A stretch of DNA of 64,000 nucleotides, from contig NZ_RCCE01000002.1 of NCBI RefSeq assembly GCF_003663885.1, positions 558,001 through 622,000 of the forward strand. Reading direction: 5' to 3'. The first letter of the stretch is position 1. The number at the start of each line of letters is the position of its first letter. Below, in pieces: positions 53,386 through 62,830 of the stretch. This DNA is from Litoreibacter meonggei. Lineage in GTDB: Bacteria > Pseudomonadota > Alphaproteobacteria > Rhodobacterales > Rhodobacteraceae. Position numbers and translations under genes: made by a program. The notes beneath the pieces are model-generated. The model saw nothing but the letters and a program-made list of their open reading frames with translations, did no database searches and was not told the DNA's origin.

Positions 53386-54564
53386 ATGTTCAACCTTTTG
53401 GGAAGCGCCCGCAAGGGCGCGCGTGCCGTTTTGGCGATTGCCGCAGCCGTCGCGCTGTCGGCCTGCGATGTCGACCTGCGCGACGTCGGTGGCGGTGGTG
53501 GTGGCACCAAGTCTGACGGCAACGCAGTCGACGTGGCGCTTCTGGTGCCTTACGGCTCTGCCACTCCGGGCGACGAGGGCTTGGCACGTGCGCTGGAAAA
53601 CGCAGCACGGTTGGCCATTGCTGATTTGGGTTCCGGAAAGATTAATTTAACAGTCTACAACACCGCCGGTCAGGCAGGGACGGCGGCATCCGCGGCGTCT
53701 CAGGCCGTCGCGGCTGGCGCTGATATCATCCTCGGGCCGCTCCGCTCTGACGCGGCGAACGCCGCTGCAGTTGCGGTGTCAGGATCCAAGGTCAACGTCA
53801 TTTCCTTCTCCAACAATACCTCGATCGCAGGGGGTAACCTCTTCGTTCTGGGCAACACCTTTGACAGCATTGCGTCGCGCCTTATGACGTATGCTGGCTC
53901 GCAAGGTCGCAACCGTGTCGTCGTGGTCTATCCGCGCACACCGGTTGGTCAGATCGCGCGCTCGGCCATCGTGAAAGCCACTGCAGGCACCAACGTGCAA
54001 GTGGTTGGCGATGGTTCGTTCGAATTCAGCGAGCAAGGTATCGTATCCGCGATCCCGACCATCGCGAATACAATCAAGGAGTCGGGCGCAACTGCGGTGA
54101 TGCTGACCTCGAACAGCACGGGCGCGCTACCGTTGCTGGCGCAATTGCTTCCCGAAAAAGGCGTTAGCCCCGCAGTGACGAAATATATCGGGTTGACCCG
54201 TTGGGATGTGCCCGCCCAAACCCTGTCATTGCCCGGAGTTCAAGGCGGTTGGTTCGCCCTTCCTGACCCTGCCCCGGTGGCTCAGTTCAACAGCCGTTAT
54301 GCCAGCGCATATGGCGATAACGCACATCCATTGTCGGGCTTGGCATATGATGGCATTGCCGCTGTAGGGGCTCTGGCCGCCAAAAAGCTTGCAATGACCA
54401 AGGGAAACCTGACGCAATCCTCTGGCTTCAAGGGCGTGAACGGGGTATTCCGCTTCAAAGCCGACGGCACAAATCAACGTGCTATGGCGGTTGCCCAAGT
54501 GACGAACAATCAGGTCCAGATTATTGATCCCGCACCAAAATCCTTCGGCTTCGGCGGTTTCTAA
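53386..54564 (+). CDS. Penicillin-binding protein activator (LpoA-like) lipoprotein
   Basis: A 392-residue lipoprotein. The signal has two basic residues, a long Ala-rich core, and lipobox LSAC with the lipidated C27. The rest is a periplasmic-binding-protein-like domain of the Peripla_BP_6/LpoA type. ARLAIADLGSGKINLTVYNTAGQ and VAAGADIILGPLRSDAANAAA are the recognisable blocks (about 70-130). The Gly-rich stretch after the lipid anchor is a flexible linker. In E. coli LpoA stimulates PBP1a. The ATG at 53386 is chosen because it gives the lipobox; the frame from 53140 runs inside rsmI. Confidence 0.88.
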   Translation: MFNLLGSARKGARAVLAIAAAVALSACDVDLRDVGGGGGGTKSDGNAVDVALLVPYGSATPGDEGLARALENAARLAIADLGSGKINLTVYNTAGQAGTAASAASQAVAAGADIILGPLRSDAANAAAVAVSGSKVNVISFSNNTSIAGGNLFVLGNTFDSIASRLMTYAGSQGRNRVVVVYPRTPVGQIARSAIVKATAGTNVQVVGDGSFEFSEQGIVSAIPTIANTIKESGATAVMLTSNSTGALPLLAQLLPEKGVSPAVTKYIGLTRWDVPAQTLSLPGVQGGWFALPDPAPVAQFNSRYASAYGDNAHPLSGLAYDGIAAVGALAAKKLAMTKGNLTQSSGFKGVNGVFRFKADGTNQRAMAVAQVTNNQVQIIDPAPKSFGFGGF

Positions 54565-54580
54565 GCCCGGCCAATCTGAT

Positions 54581-57343
54581 ATGAAACTTTCTGCGCCGGG
54601 CGAATTGATCCGCCCGGCGCACGAAATTCTGGACGTGGATGCCTTGTTCGCAAGGCTAGACGCGGATCTTTCCGACTGCACAGATGCCAAAGCGATGCGG
54701 GCAGCAACTGTTGCGGCATTGTCCGACGTGCAGATCGCGGGACGTGAAATCATTGCAGACGCCTTTTCACAGTCTCCGTTGGCCGCTCGACGGGTTTGCC
54801 GATCCTACAGTTATCTGACAGACGGTTTGGTGCGTGGTGCGTTTCATGTTGCCTGTAAGCATCTGCACCCGATCTCCAACCCGACCGAATCCGAACGGCT
54901 TGCGGTGGTGGCTGTGGGTGGCTACGGACGCGGCGAGATGGCCCCGTTCTCGGATGTGGATTTGCTGTTTCTGACTCCGTACAAAATCACGCCTTGGGCC
55001 GAGAGTATCATCGAGTCGATGCTGTATATCCTGTGGGACCTGAAGCTGAAGGTCGGCCACGCTTCGCGAACGGTGAAAGACTGCCTGCGGCTAGGCCGCG
55101 AGGATTTCACTATCCGCACCGCACTTCTGGAGCACCGCCTTGTCGACGGCCACACTCCTTTGGCCGAGGAGTTGGACGCTCAGCTTTGGGGCAAACTTTT
55201 CAAAAACACGGGTGCGGAATTCGTCGAAGCGAAGCTTGAAGAACGCGAAGCACGCCTGAAAAAGCACGGCGGTCAGCGCTACATCGTGGAGCCCAACGTC
55301 AAAGAAGGCAAAGGCGGCTTGCGCGACCTGCAATCACTTTACTGGATTGCCAAATACGTCAAGCGGGTGAAAAAAGTTTCCACGCTGGTACGCTTGAAGG
55401 TTTTCACGCAAGACGAGTTGGACAATTTTCGCTTCGCCGACCGCTTCCTCTGGGCCACGCGATCCCACATGCACTTGATCGCCAACCGCGCGACCGAACA
55501 GCTGACTTTTGATCTGCAAGTAGAAGTGGCGGAGCGCATGGGCTACGTGGACACAGGCGGGCGCCGCGCGGTCGAGCATTTCATGCAAGACTACTTTCGC
55601 CACGCCACTCGCGTAGGGGAGCTTACACGTATTCTGCTAACCGATTTGGAAGCCCGCCACGTCAAACAAGAACCCGCCATCATCGGCTTCCTACGCAATG
55701 CCCGCCGCAAGCGGTTGAAACCAGGCTACAAACTCCGGCAAAACCGCATCTCCGTGGTCAATAGACGCAATTTCCTGAAGGATCCCCGCAACTTGCTGCG
55801 CGTCTTCGAGGAAGCACTGCGCACCGGCTATCTGATCCACCCGGATCTAATGCGCCTGATTGCCTCCAACTTGGACATGATCCGCGGTCTTGAAGGGGAC
55901 AAAGACGCTTCGCGCATCTTTCTCGACACATTGCTCAAACATGGCAATCCGGAACGCGCCCTGCGCCGGATGAACGAGCTTGGAGTTTTGGGCGCGTTCA
56001 TCCCAGATTTTCAGACCATCGTCGCGATGATGCAGTTCAACATGTATCATTCCTACACGGTGGATGAGCACATCATTCAGACGATCTCTCACCTTGCGCA
56101 GATAGAGCGTGAGGAGTTGATCGAGGAGCTTCCCGTCGCCTCTTCCATCCTGAAACGGGGAGTAAATCGCAAAGTCATCTACGTTGCGCTGCTTCTCCAT
56201 GACATTGGCAAAGGCCGTGCCGAAGATCATTCCATCCTTGGTGCCAAAATGGCCCGCTACATTGCGCCAAGGCTCGGGCTGAACAAAGAGGAATGTGACA
56301 CTGTTGAATGGCTGGTCCGCTACCATCTGGTCATGTCTGACATGGCCCAGAAACGAGACATTGCCGACCCACGAACGGTTCGTGATTTTGCCAAGGCCGT
56401 GAAGTCAGTCAAGCGGCTCGACCTGCTATGCGTTCTGACGGTTTGCGATATTCGCGGTGTTGGTCCAGACGTTTGGAACAACTGGAAAGCGTCCTTAATC
56501 CGCGCTCTGTATCGCCAAACGAAGCGCGGGCTGGAAGACGGGATGGAGGCATTGAACCGCGAGGAACGTGGCTCGGAAGCCAAGAAAAACCTTCGAGCAG
56601 CTTTGCCAGATTGGGAAAAGAAAGACCTCACCCGCGAAATCGCGCGCCATTACCCGCCTTACTGGCAAGGGCTACATGTTACTGCGCATGTCGATTTCGC
56701 CAAGCTGCTCCGCGATATTCCGACCGACGAAATTCGCATCGAACTGACCCCTGACGACGATCGCGACGCCACCCGAGCCTGTTTCGCCATGGCTGACCAC
56801 CCGGGCATCTTCGCTCGTATGTGTGGTGCGCTGGCTCTCGTGGGCGCAAACGTCGTCGATGCACGCACCTATACCTCGAAAGACGGCTTTGCGACGGCAG
56901 TGTTCTGGATACAGGACGGCGACGGGCATCCTTATGACATAACGCGACTGCCGCGCATGAAGACGATGATTCACAAAACTCTGATGGGCGAGGTACTGGC
57001 CCGCGAGGCTTTGGCGCCGCGCGACAAAATCAAGAAGCGGGAGCGCCCCTTCGTGGTGCCAACCTCGGTGACCTTCGACAACGAAGGTTCGGAGATTTAC
57101 ACCATCATCGAGGTCGACACCCGCGACCGTCCCGGTCTGCTTTATGACCTCAGCCGTACTTTGTCCGAATCCAACATCCAAATAGCGTCGGCGGTGATCG
57201 CGACCTACGGCGCGCAAGTGGTGGATACGTTCTACGTGAAAGATATGTTTGGCTTGAAATTCCACTCTGCGTCCAAGCAAGCAGCCATTGAACGCAAGTT
57301 GCGTGAAGCCATCACCCGCGGCTCCAAGCGGGCACGGGAATGA
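54581..57343 (+). CDS. glnD: [Protein-PII] uridylyltransferase/uridylyl-removing enzyme
   Basis: A 920-residue nitrogen sensor. The nucleotidyltransferase domain carries GGYGRGEMAPFSDVDLLFL (about 115-133) with the GxxDxD metal site. The HD domain that removes UMP has LLLHDIGKGRAEDHS near 535-550. Two ACT domains follow near 735 and 845 (HPGIFARMCGAL and RDRPGLLYDLSRTL), which bind glutamine. It modifies PII proteins (GlnB/GlnK). The ATG at 54581 begins 16 nt after the activator gene; the frame from 54524 is an extension into that gene. The end overlaps murJ by 4 nt. Confidence 0.97.
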   Translation: MKLSAPGELIRPAHEILDVDALFARLDADLSDCTDAKAMRAATVAALSDVQIAGREIIADAFSQSPLAARRVCRSYSYLTDGLVRGAFHVACKHLHPISNPTESERLAVVAVGGYGRGEMAPFSDVDLLFLTPYKITPWAESIIESMLYILWDLKLKVGHASRTVKDCLRLGREDFTIRTALLEHRLVDGHTPLAEELDAQLWGKLFKNTGAEFVEAKLEEREARLKKHGGQRYIVEPNVKEGKGGLRDLQSLYWIAKYVKRVKKVSTLVRLKVFTQDELDNFRFADRFLWATRSHMHLIANRATEQLTFDLQVEVAERMGYVDTGGRRAVEHFMQDYFRHATRVGELTRILLTDLEARHVKQEPAIIGFLRNARRKRLKPGYKLRQNRISVVNRRNFLKDPRNLLRVFEEALRTGYLIHPDLMRLIASNLDMIRGLEGDKDASRIFLDTLLKHGNPERALRRMNELGVLGAFIPDFQTIVAMMQFNMYHSYTVDEHIIQTISHLAQIEREELIEELPVASSILKRGVNRKVIYVALLLHDIGKGRAEDHSILGAKMARYIAPRLGLNKEECDTVEWLVRYHLVMSDMAQKRDIADPRTVRDFAKAVKSVKRLDLLCVLTVCDIRGVGPDVWNNWKASLIRALYRQTKRGLEDGMEALNREERGSEAKKNLRAALPDWEKKDLTREIARHYPPYWQGLHVTAHVDFAKLLRDIPTDEIRIELTPDDDRDATRACFAMADHPGIFARMCGALALVGANVVDARTYTSKDGFATAVFWIQDGDGHPYDITRLPRMKTMIHKTLMGEVLAREALAPRDKIKKRERPFVVPTSVTFDNEGSEIYTIIEVDTRDRPGLLYDLSRTLSESNIQIASAVIATYGAQVVDTFYVKDMFGLKFHSASKQAAIERKLREAITRGSKRARE

Positions 57344-58881
57344 GCCAGCCTAATCGCCTTTTGCGCGGCTTTGCGACAGTCGGCATGTGGACTTTGCTGT
57401 CACGCATCTTGGGTTTTGTGCGCGATGTGCTGATAGCAGGCTTTCTTGGTGCCGGTCCTGTGGCAGAAGCCTTCCTGATCGCCTTCTCCCTGCCCAACAT
57501 GTTCCGCCGTTTCTTCGCCGAAGGGGCCTTCAACATGGCCTTCGTGCCGATGTTCTCCAAAAAGGTGGAATCCGGTGATGACCCGCTGACGTTCGCCCGC
57601 GATGCATTCACCGGTTTAGGTACGCTGCTGATCGTTTTCACCGTCATCGCGCAGATATTCATGCCCGCTTTGGTACTACTCATGGCGTCCGGTTTCGTCG
57701 CGGACGAGCGGTTCGAACTCGCCACACTTTTTGGCCGCATTGCCTTCCCATATATCCTGTTTATTTCGCTCGCAGCTCTTCTTTCGGGGGTCCTGAACGC
57801 AACAGGCCGCTTCGTGGCCGCGGCCGCTGCTCCGGTATTGCTGAACGTGCTTTTTATCACTGCGTTAAGTGCGGCTTGGGCTATGGATGCCGACATCGGA
57901 CTCACCCTTGCATGGACCGTCCCTATCGCGGGGATCGCGCAACTCGCACTTGTCTGGTGGGCCGCTGCGCGCGCAGGCTATCGCCTGATCCCCCGTCGCC
58001 CGCGCCTGACACCGGAACTCAAACGCCTCGCCATCATCGCCGCCCCCGCCGCCCTTGCGGGGGGCGTGGTGCAGGTCAACTTGCTCGTGGGCCGCAACGT
58101 GGCAAGCTGGACGGAGGGCGCAATCGCGTGGGTCAACTACGCCGACCGCCTGTATCAACTCCCCTTGGGCGTGGTCGCCATCGCCATCGGCGTCGTGCTG
58201 TTGCCGGAACTGTCACGCCGCTTGCAAGCCGACGACGTGGCAGGCGGGCAAGACGCCTTCAGCCGTGCGGGCGAAGTCGCCCTTGCCCTAACCGTTCCGT
58301 GCTCGGTCGCGCTCATGGTCATCCCGTCGCCCATGATTTCCGTTCTATTCGAACGAGGCCGTTTCACCGCTGAGGATACCGCCGCCACCGCGCTGGCCGT
58401 CGCCATCTACGGCATGGGGCTGCCTGCGTTCGTGTTGCAAAAGATTTTCCAGCCGCTCTACTTCGCCCGCGAAGACACCAAACGACCGTTCTACTTCGCC
58501 GTGGCGTCCATGGTCATCAACGTCGTCGTCGCCGTGGGCCTTTGGGCGTGGCTCGACTACCTCGCCGCCGCGCTTGCCACCTCGCTGGCGGGTTGGGGCA
58601 TGGCGTGGCTGCTATGGCGCTATTCCCGCGACTTCGGGCAAGCCGCCGCGTTCGATGCCCGCTTCCGCACCCGCGCGCCGCGCATCATTGCGGCGTCCGT
58701 GCTGATGGGGGCGTTTTTGTACGGAGCGCATATCCTGCTTGAGCCCCTCTTCGAGATGGGCGCATGGCGCTATCTGGCGTTGGCAATCCTGTTGGTCACC
58801 GGCGGACTGTTCTACGCGACCGCTGGTCGCCTCCTCGGCGCGTTCACACCGTCCGATCTGAAGCGCAGCCTCAAACGCTAA
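57340..58881 (+). CDS. murJ: Lipid II flippase MurJ
   Basis: A 513-residue MOP-superfamily membrane protein with about 14 transmembrane helices that moves lipid II across the inner membrane for peptidoglycan synthesis. The N-terminal FATVGMWTLLSRILGFVRD (10-28), followed by LPNMFRRFFAEGAFNMAFVP (about 50-69), is the strongest signature. EGAIAWVNYADRLYQLPLG, the central block, is present near 256-274. The start overlaps the glnD stop by 4 nt; the glnD-murJ order is typical of Rhodobacterales. The stop interleaves with the convergent rhomboid gene. Confidence 0.96.
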   Translation: MSQPNRLLRGFATVGMWTLLSRILGFVRDVLIAGFLGAGPVAEAFLIAFSLPNMFRRFFAEGAFNMAFVPMFSKKVESGDDPLTFARDAFTGLGTLLIVFTVIAQIFMPALVLLMASGFVADERFELATLFGRIAFPYILFISLAALLSGVLNATGRFVAAAAAPVLLNVLFITALSAAWAMDADIGLTLAWTVPIAGIAQLALVWWAAARAGYRLIPRRPRLTPELKRLAIIAAPAALAGGVVQVNLLVGRNVASWTEGAIAWVNYADRLYQLPLGVVAIAIGVVLLPELSRRLQADDVAGGQDAFSRAGEVALALTVPCSVALMVIPSPMISVLFERGRFTAEDTAATALAVAIYGMGLPAFVLQKIFQPLYFAREDTKRPFYFAVASMVINVVVAVGLWAWLDYLAAALATSLAGWGMAWLLWRYSRDFGQAAAFDARFRTRAPRIIAASVLMGAFLYGAHILLEPLFEMGAWRYLALAILLVTGGLFYATAGRLLGAFTPSDLKRSLKR

Positions 58882-59567
58882 CGCTGGCGCATTTTCGTGA
58901 GAACGCGCGCCCAGCCACCGGGGCTGACTAAAAAGGACATTAGGAACCCAACGACAAAGCCGGCAACGTCAGCCACCCAATCGTAGCCGCCACCAAACAG
59001 CAGGCCGAACACCAGCTGGAACGCCATCAGAAATCCAATTAGTGTAAATGCCCGCATCGAGTTTGCGCCGACCGCCGCGAGGTTCACCCAAAGCAGAAAC
59101 GTAAACGCGCCAATTAGCCCATATGCGCCGGGATACGCCCCGAACAATGGCCGCTGCGTATTGGTTACCAAAGCGAAAATCAGCGCTGCAAAGATGGAGC
59201 TGACCATAAACACGGCGATAAATGACAGCGTAGAGAAGACCTCTCCCACCGCCTTGCCGATCGCCAGAACGATGACCACCGCGAACGCCGCATGGGTGAA
59301 GTTTCCGTGGATAAACGGATAGGTCACGAAGCGCTGCATATGCTCGATCGGGAAGTAGCGCTTCTCCAGCATCGCCTCCCAGATCGGACCGAAGAATGAG
59401 TAGTCCTCGAGGGCGGTCAACCGCCACCCGACCGCTTGCGCGCCGCCGATAAGGCCACTGCCTCCTGCTTGGAAGATGACCTCTATGAAGGCAATGACCG
59501 CCGCCAAAGCAATCACCACTGGTGGCAAGGCATTAAACGGGGATGCGTCTGCGTTTTCGTTATACAT
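58878..59567 (-). CDS. Rhomboid-family membrane protein lacking the catalytic Ser and His
   Basis: A 229-residue protein with the rhomboid six-helix arrangement. The loop with FIHGNFTHAAF (85-95) retains the histidines of the second helix. The two catalytic positions are changed. Where active rhomboids have GxSG this protein has G143-A-Y145-P, and where they have His in an AHxxG helix it has D200 (VADVAGFVVG). It should therefore fold but not cleave. The ATG at 59567 gives a normal short N-terminus; the open frame upstream to 60161 is antisense to trpS. Related inactive rhomboids act as chaperone or adaptor proteins. Confidence 0.8.
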   Translation of the reverse strand: MYNENADASPFNALPPVVIALAAVIAFIEVIFQAGGSGLIGGAQAVGWRLTALEDYSFFGPIWEAMLEKRYFPIEHMQRFVTYPFIHGNFTHAAFAVVIVLAIGKAVGEVFSTLSFIAVFMVSSIFAALIFALVTNTQRPLFGAYPGAYGLIGAFTFLLWVNLAAVGANSMRAFTLIGFLMAFQLVFGLLFGGGYDWVADVAGFVVGFLMSFLVSPGGWARVLTKMRQR

Positions 59568-59645
59568 GGGACCTGCTCTGGTTGACCTCTTGTTGGCCCA
59601 TGGGTAAGCGACAAGGACCCAGAAATCCAGACGGAGATACAGACC

Positions 59646-60665
59646 ATGGCAGACACCGCCTTCCAACCGCGAGTGTTCTCGGGCATCCAGCCGTCCGGCG
59701 GCCTGACCCTTGGCAACTACCTTGGCGCATTGAAACGCTTTGTTGATATGCAAGACGAGGGGAATTTCGAGACGATCTACTGCATGGTGGATTTGCACGC
59801 GATCACCGTCTGGCAAGACCCCGAAACCCTGAAACGGAACACGCGGGAGCTGTGCGCGGGCTTTATCGCTTCCGGCGTGGACCCTGAAAAGTCGATCCTG
59901 TTCAACCAAAGCCAAGTGCCGGAACACGCACAACTGGCCTGGATTTTCAACACCGTCGCCCGCATGGGCTGGTTGAACCGGATGACGCAGTTCAAGGACA
60001 AGGCGGGCAAGAACCGCGAAAACGCCTCCGTAGGCCTGTTTGCCTACCCGTCGCTGATGGCGGCTGACATTCTGATCTATCACGCGACGCATGTTCCGGT
60101 GGGCGACGATCAGAAACAGCATCTGGAACTGACCCGCGACATTGCCGCCAAGTTCAACCATGACTACGGCGTGGACTTCTTCCCGATTACCGAGCCTGTG
60201 ATCGAAGGGGCCGCCACCCGCGTGATGTCCTTGCGTGACGGATCCAAGAAGATGTCGAAATCCGACCCGTCCGACATGAGCCGGATCAACATGACCGACG
60301 ATGCGGACACGATCGCAGCCAAGCTGCGGAAGGCGCGCACCGATCCCGATGCTTTGCCGTCAGAGGTTAAAGGCCTCGAAGACCGCCCCGAAGCCCGCAA
60401 CCTGATCAACATCTACGCGGCTTTCGCCGACATGACGCCAGAGCAGGTTCTGGCCGACGTCGGCGGCAAGCAGTTCTCCGAATTCAAGCCGATGCTGGCG
60501 GAACTGGCGGTGGCCAAGCTGTCCCCCATCTCGGCGGAAATGTCGCGATTGATGCAGGATCAGGACGAGATCGACAAAATCCTGCGTCGCGGTGCCGAGC
60601 GGGCGCGGGAGATCACGGCGCCCATCCTTGCCAAGACCTATGACATCGTCGGGATGGTGCGATAG
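59646..60665 (+). CDS. trpS: Tryptophan--tRNA ligase
   Basis: A 339-residue class I aminoacyl-tRNA synthetase. The HIGH-like motif is TLGNYLG (in [15 protein letters not shown], about 15-29), and the KMSKS loop is intact at about residues 202-206 (GSKKMSKSD). The tryptophan-pocket [15 protein letters not shown] is also present. Length is typical of bacterial TrpRS. It starts 79 bp from the divergent rhomboid gene. A terminator-like hairpin is found about 100 bp after the stop. Confidence 0.97.
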   Translation: MADTAFQPRVFSGIQPSGGLTLGNYLGALKRFVDMQDEGNFETIYCMVDLHAITVWQDPETLKRNTRELCAGFIASGVDPEKSILFNQSQVPEHAQLAWIFNTVARMGWLNRMTQFKDKAGKNRENASVGLFAYPSLMAADILIYHATHVPVGDDQKQHLELTRDIAAKFNHDYGVDFFPITEPVIEGAATRVMSLRDGSKKMSKSDPSDMSRINMTDDADTIAAKLRKARTDPDALPSEVKGLEDRPEARNLINIYAAFADMTPEQVLADVGGKQFSEFKPMLAELAVAKLSPISAEMSRLMQDQDEIDKILRRGAERAREITAPILAKTYDIVGMVR

Positions 60666-60762
60666 CGAACTGTCACAAAGTCGATTCAGAATCGCCCCAT
60701 AACGCTATCAGAAGCCCTGCGCCCTCATCTCGTCCCGATTGCAGCGCGCGGACTTTCTCCTT

Positions 60763-60799
60763 TGCCCCCGATCCCTCCCCGTGGTCGGGGGCATTCTTT
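60763..60799 (+). terminator. Rho-independent terminator downstream of trpS
   Basis: TGCCCCCGA (60763-60771) and TCGGGGGCA (60785-60793) form a 9-bp GC-rich stem with a 13-base loop, followed by TTCTTT. It lies 97 bp after the trpS stop and about 80 bp before the next gene. The intervening 97 bp holds nothing recognisable. Confidence 0.75.
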
Positions 60800-60880
60800 A
60801 TCTGACGCACATAATCCGCGCGCCAATGCGCCTGTCGCTGAACGTGTTAATGCATATGTTGGCAGGGAAAGGATATTTCC

Positions 60881-61369
60881 ATGTCTAAATCCGCGCCCAA
60901 ACTTGGCCACGTGCATCTTCAGGTCTCTGATCTGGAACGCTCAATCGCCTTCTACCGCGACGTCGTCGGGCTGGAGGTCCAGCAAAGCGATGACCGTGCC
61001 GCATTTTTGTCTTTCGGTGGCTATCACCACCATCTTGCTCTCAACACATGGCGCTCCAAAGGTGCGAACCCCGCACCGCGCGGCCATCCGGGCCTGTTCC
61101 ACAGCGCATTTTTGTATCCCGACCGCGCGTCACTTGGCCAAGCCATAATCCGCGCCGTGGATAACGGGTATCAACTCGATGGGGCGGCAGATCATGGCGT
61201 CAGCGAGGCGGTTTACATGTCCGATCCCGACGGTAACGGGGTCGAGCTGTACCGCGATCGTGCCGAAACCGACTGGCCCCGCGACGCTGGCGGCAAACTT
61301 GCCATGACCAACGACCCGCTCGATGTAGACGCGCTCGTGCGTGAAGGTCAAAAAGGTCTGGACGCCTGA
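60881..61369 (+). CDS. VOC family (glyoxalase/dioxygenase superfamily) protein
   Basis: A 162-residue vicinal-oxygen-chelate protein. The first beta-alpha-beta-beta-beta unit opens with LGHVHLQVSDLERSIAFYRD (7-26), giving an N-terminal metal ligand H9 or H11. The second has VSEAVYMSDPDGNGVELYRDR with the likely C-terminal ligand E120. It resembles CatE/catechol-2,3-dioxygenase-like or glyoxalase-like proteins; the reaction is unknown. AAGGA lies eight bases before the ATG. It is separated from trpS by the terminator and is likely the start of a new unit. Confidence 0.88.
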   Translation: MSKSAPKLGHVHLQVSDLERSIAFYRDVVGLEVQQSDDRAAFLSFGGYHHHLALNTWRSKGANPAPRGHPGLFHSAFLYPDRASLGQAIIRAVDNGYQLDGAADHGVSEAVYMSDPDGNGVELYRDRAETDWPRDAGGKLAMTNDPLDVDALVREGQKGLDA

Positions 61370-61411
61370 CCTAACTCATCCTAGCCTACCCACGACACGA
61401 GGGAGAACACT

Positions 61412-62272
61412 ATGGCGACCGGCACCAATATCCGCACCTATTTCAACGGCACGTGGCACGCGGGCGACGTTCCTGTCATGCGGGCGGCGGACCATGCGAT
61501 GTGGTTGGGGACCTCTGTTTTTGACGGTGCACGGTATTTCGAGGGTGTTTCGCCCGACCTCTATGCGCATTGCGAGCGCGTCAACCGCTCCGCCAAGGCG
61601 CTAATGATCACGCCGACGCATACCGCCGAGCAGATGGTCGAGATCGTGCAAGAAGGTCTCGCCGCCTATCCCAAGACCGCCGCCGTCTACATTCGGCCAA
61701 TGTATTGGGCCATCGCGGGCGACGAGCTGGGCATCGTTCCGAAACCTGATGAGACCGGCTTCGCCATCTGTCTCGAGGAAATCCCGATGGCCCCGCAAGG
61801 CGCTGCAACGACACTGACCACAACGCAATTTTGCCGCCCGACCCTGTCGTCGAGCGTGGTTAACGCAAAGGCCGGCTGCCTTTACCCGAACAACGCCCGC
61901 ATGTTGTCGGAGGCTCGCGCCAAAGGCTTCGGTAACGCTCTGGTCGCCGACGCTTTAGGCAATGTCGCCGAAACTGCGACCGCCAACGTCTTCATGGTGC
62001 GCGACGGTGAGATATTCACGCCCGTTCCTAACGGCACTTTCCTCGCGGGGATTACCCGCGCGCGTCATATCTCGAACTTGGCCAAGGACGGCACCAAGGT
62101 GCACGAAACGGTGCTCAGCTTCCAAGACTTCCGCGAGGCGGATGAAGTTTTCCTGTCCGGCAACATGATGAAAGTCACGCCCGTCAAGGAATTCGACGGC
62201 ACGCATTACCAGTCCGGCCCTGTCACCAAGAAGGTCCGCGAGATGTATTGGGACTGGGCGCTGTCCGAATGA
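61412..62272 (+). CDS. ilvE: Branched-chain amino acid aminotransferase
   Basis: A 286-residue class IV PLP enzyme. The fold-type IV motifs are visible: GTSVFDGARYFEGVSPDLYAHCERV (split at 33-57), and the Schiff-base lysine K153 in VVNAKAGCLYPNNARMLSEA. The C-terminal GNVAETATANVFMVRDG is the PLP-glutamate region. It probably makes valine, leucine and isoleucine; D-amino-acid aminotransferase or aminodeoxychorismate lyase activity cannot be fully excluded, as family IV sequences are similar. GGGAG lies 8 bases before the ATG. Confidence 0.87.
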   Translation: MATGTNIRTYFNGTWHAGDVPVMRAADHAMWLGTSVFDGARYFEGVSPDLYAHCERVNRSAKALMITPTHTAEQMVEIVQEGLAAYPKTAAVYIRPMYWAIAGDELGIVPKPDETGFAICLEEIPMAPQGAATTLTTTQFCRPTLSSSVVNAKAGCLYPNNARMLSEARAKGFGNALVADALGNVAETATANVFMVRDGEIFTPVPNGTFLAGITRARHISNLAKDGTKVHETVLSFQDFREADEVFLSGNMMKVTPVKEFDGTHYQSGPVTKKVREMYWDWALSE

Positions 62273-62338
62273 CGCTAAAGCATGTATTGCGCGACGCCTG
62301 CGCTTGCAGCATGATCTGCACCGTGGAGGGCCTTGGCC

Positions 62339-62794
62339 ATGCGTAAGTTTCTTGTTGTGCTCGATGACAGTCGCGAATGTCTGAACGCTATGCGTTTCGC
62401 AGCTATGCGCGCCGCCCGAACTGGCGGTGGGGTCGAAATCTTAGCGGTGATTCCACCGGACGAATTCAACCACTGGGTTGGCGTCGGCGAGATCATGCGC
62501 CAAGAGGCCCGCGACCGGATCATTGCCCATTTCGAAGTCTTCGCCAAATGGATGCGCGACAAGCAAGGGGTCGACCCCGAACTGGTCATCCGTGAGGGCG
62601 AGGCAGTGCCAGAGATTTTAGCGCAGGTAACCGATGATCCCGATGTGGGCGTTTTGGTGTTAGGTGCTGGGACGGGCAACAAAGGTCCGGGCCCGCTTGT
62701 CACCGAGCTGACACGAAGGTCGGGCACGTTGCCGATGCCTGTTACTATTGTTCCGGGCGAGATGACAAAAGAGCAATTGGAAGCGGTCAGCTAG
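62339..62794 (+). CDS. Universal stress protein (UspA family)
   Basis: A 151-residue USP domain. It begins with FLVVLDDSRECLNAMRFAAM (4-23), and the ATP-binding type GxxG loop appears as VLVLGAGTGNKGPG near residue 105-118, followed by MPVTIVPG. Unlike MJ0577-type proteins, the usual G-2X-G-9X-G-S/T spacing is partly degenerate, so nucleotide binding is uncertain. GGAGGG (62325-62330) is eight bases before ATG 62339, which is why this start was preferred over the TTG at 62333. Confidence 0.88.
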   Translation: MRKFLVVLDDSRECLNAMRFAAMRAARTGGGVEILAVIPPDEFNHWVGVGEIMRQEARDRIIAHFEVFAKWMRDKQGVDPELVIREGEAVPEILAQVTDDPDVGVLVLGAGTGNKGPGPLVTELTRRSGTLPMPVTIVPGEMTKEQLEAVS

Positions 62795-62810
62795 GCCTAC
62801 CCTTGGCTAC

Positions 62811-62827
62811 TTTAGAATAATTCCAAT
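62811..62827. promoter_or_regulatory. Candidate Irr (ICE) box upstream of the nifU-like gene
   Basis: TTTAGAA (62811-62817), three bases, TTCCAAT (62821-62827). The Irr recognition motif of alphaproteobacteria (ICE) is close to TTTAGAA-N3-TTCTAAA; the left half is perfect and the right half matches five of seven. It ends four bases before the -35 of the likely promoter, so it could repress or activate according to iron/haem status. Confidence 0.45.
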
Positions 62828-62830
62828 CTA

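Noticed and set aside
59568-60161. N-terminal extension of the rhomboid-like frame to 427 codons
   Set aside because: The extra part is antisense to trpS; the ATG at 59567 gives a normal rhomboid N-terminus.
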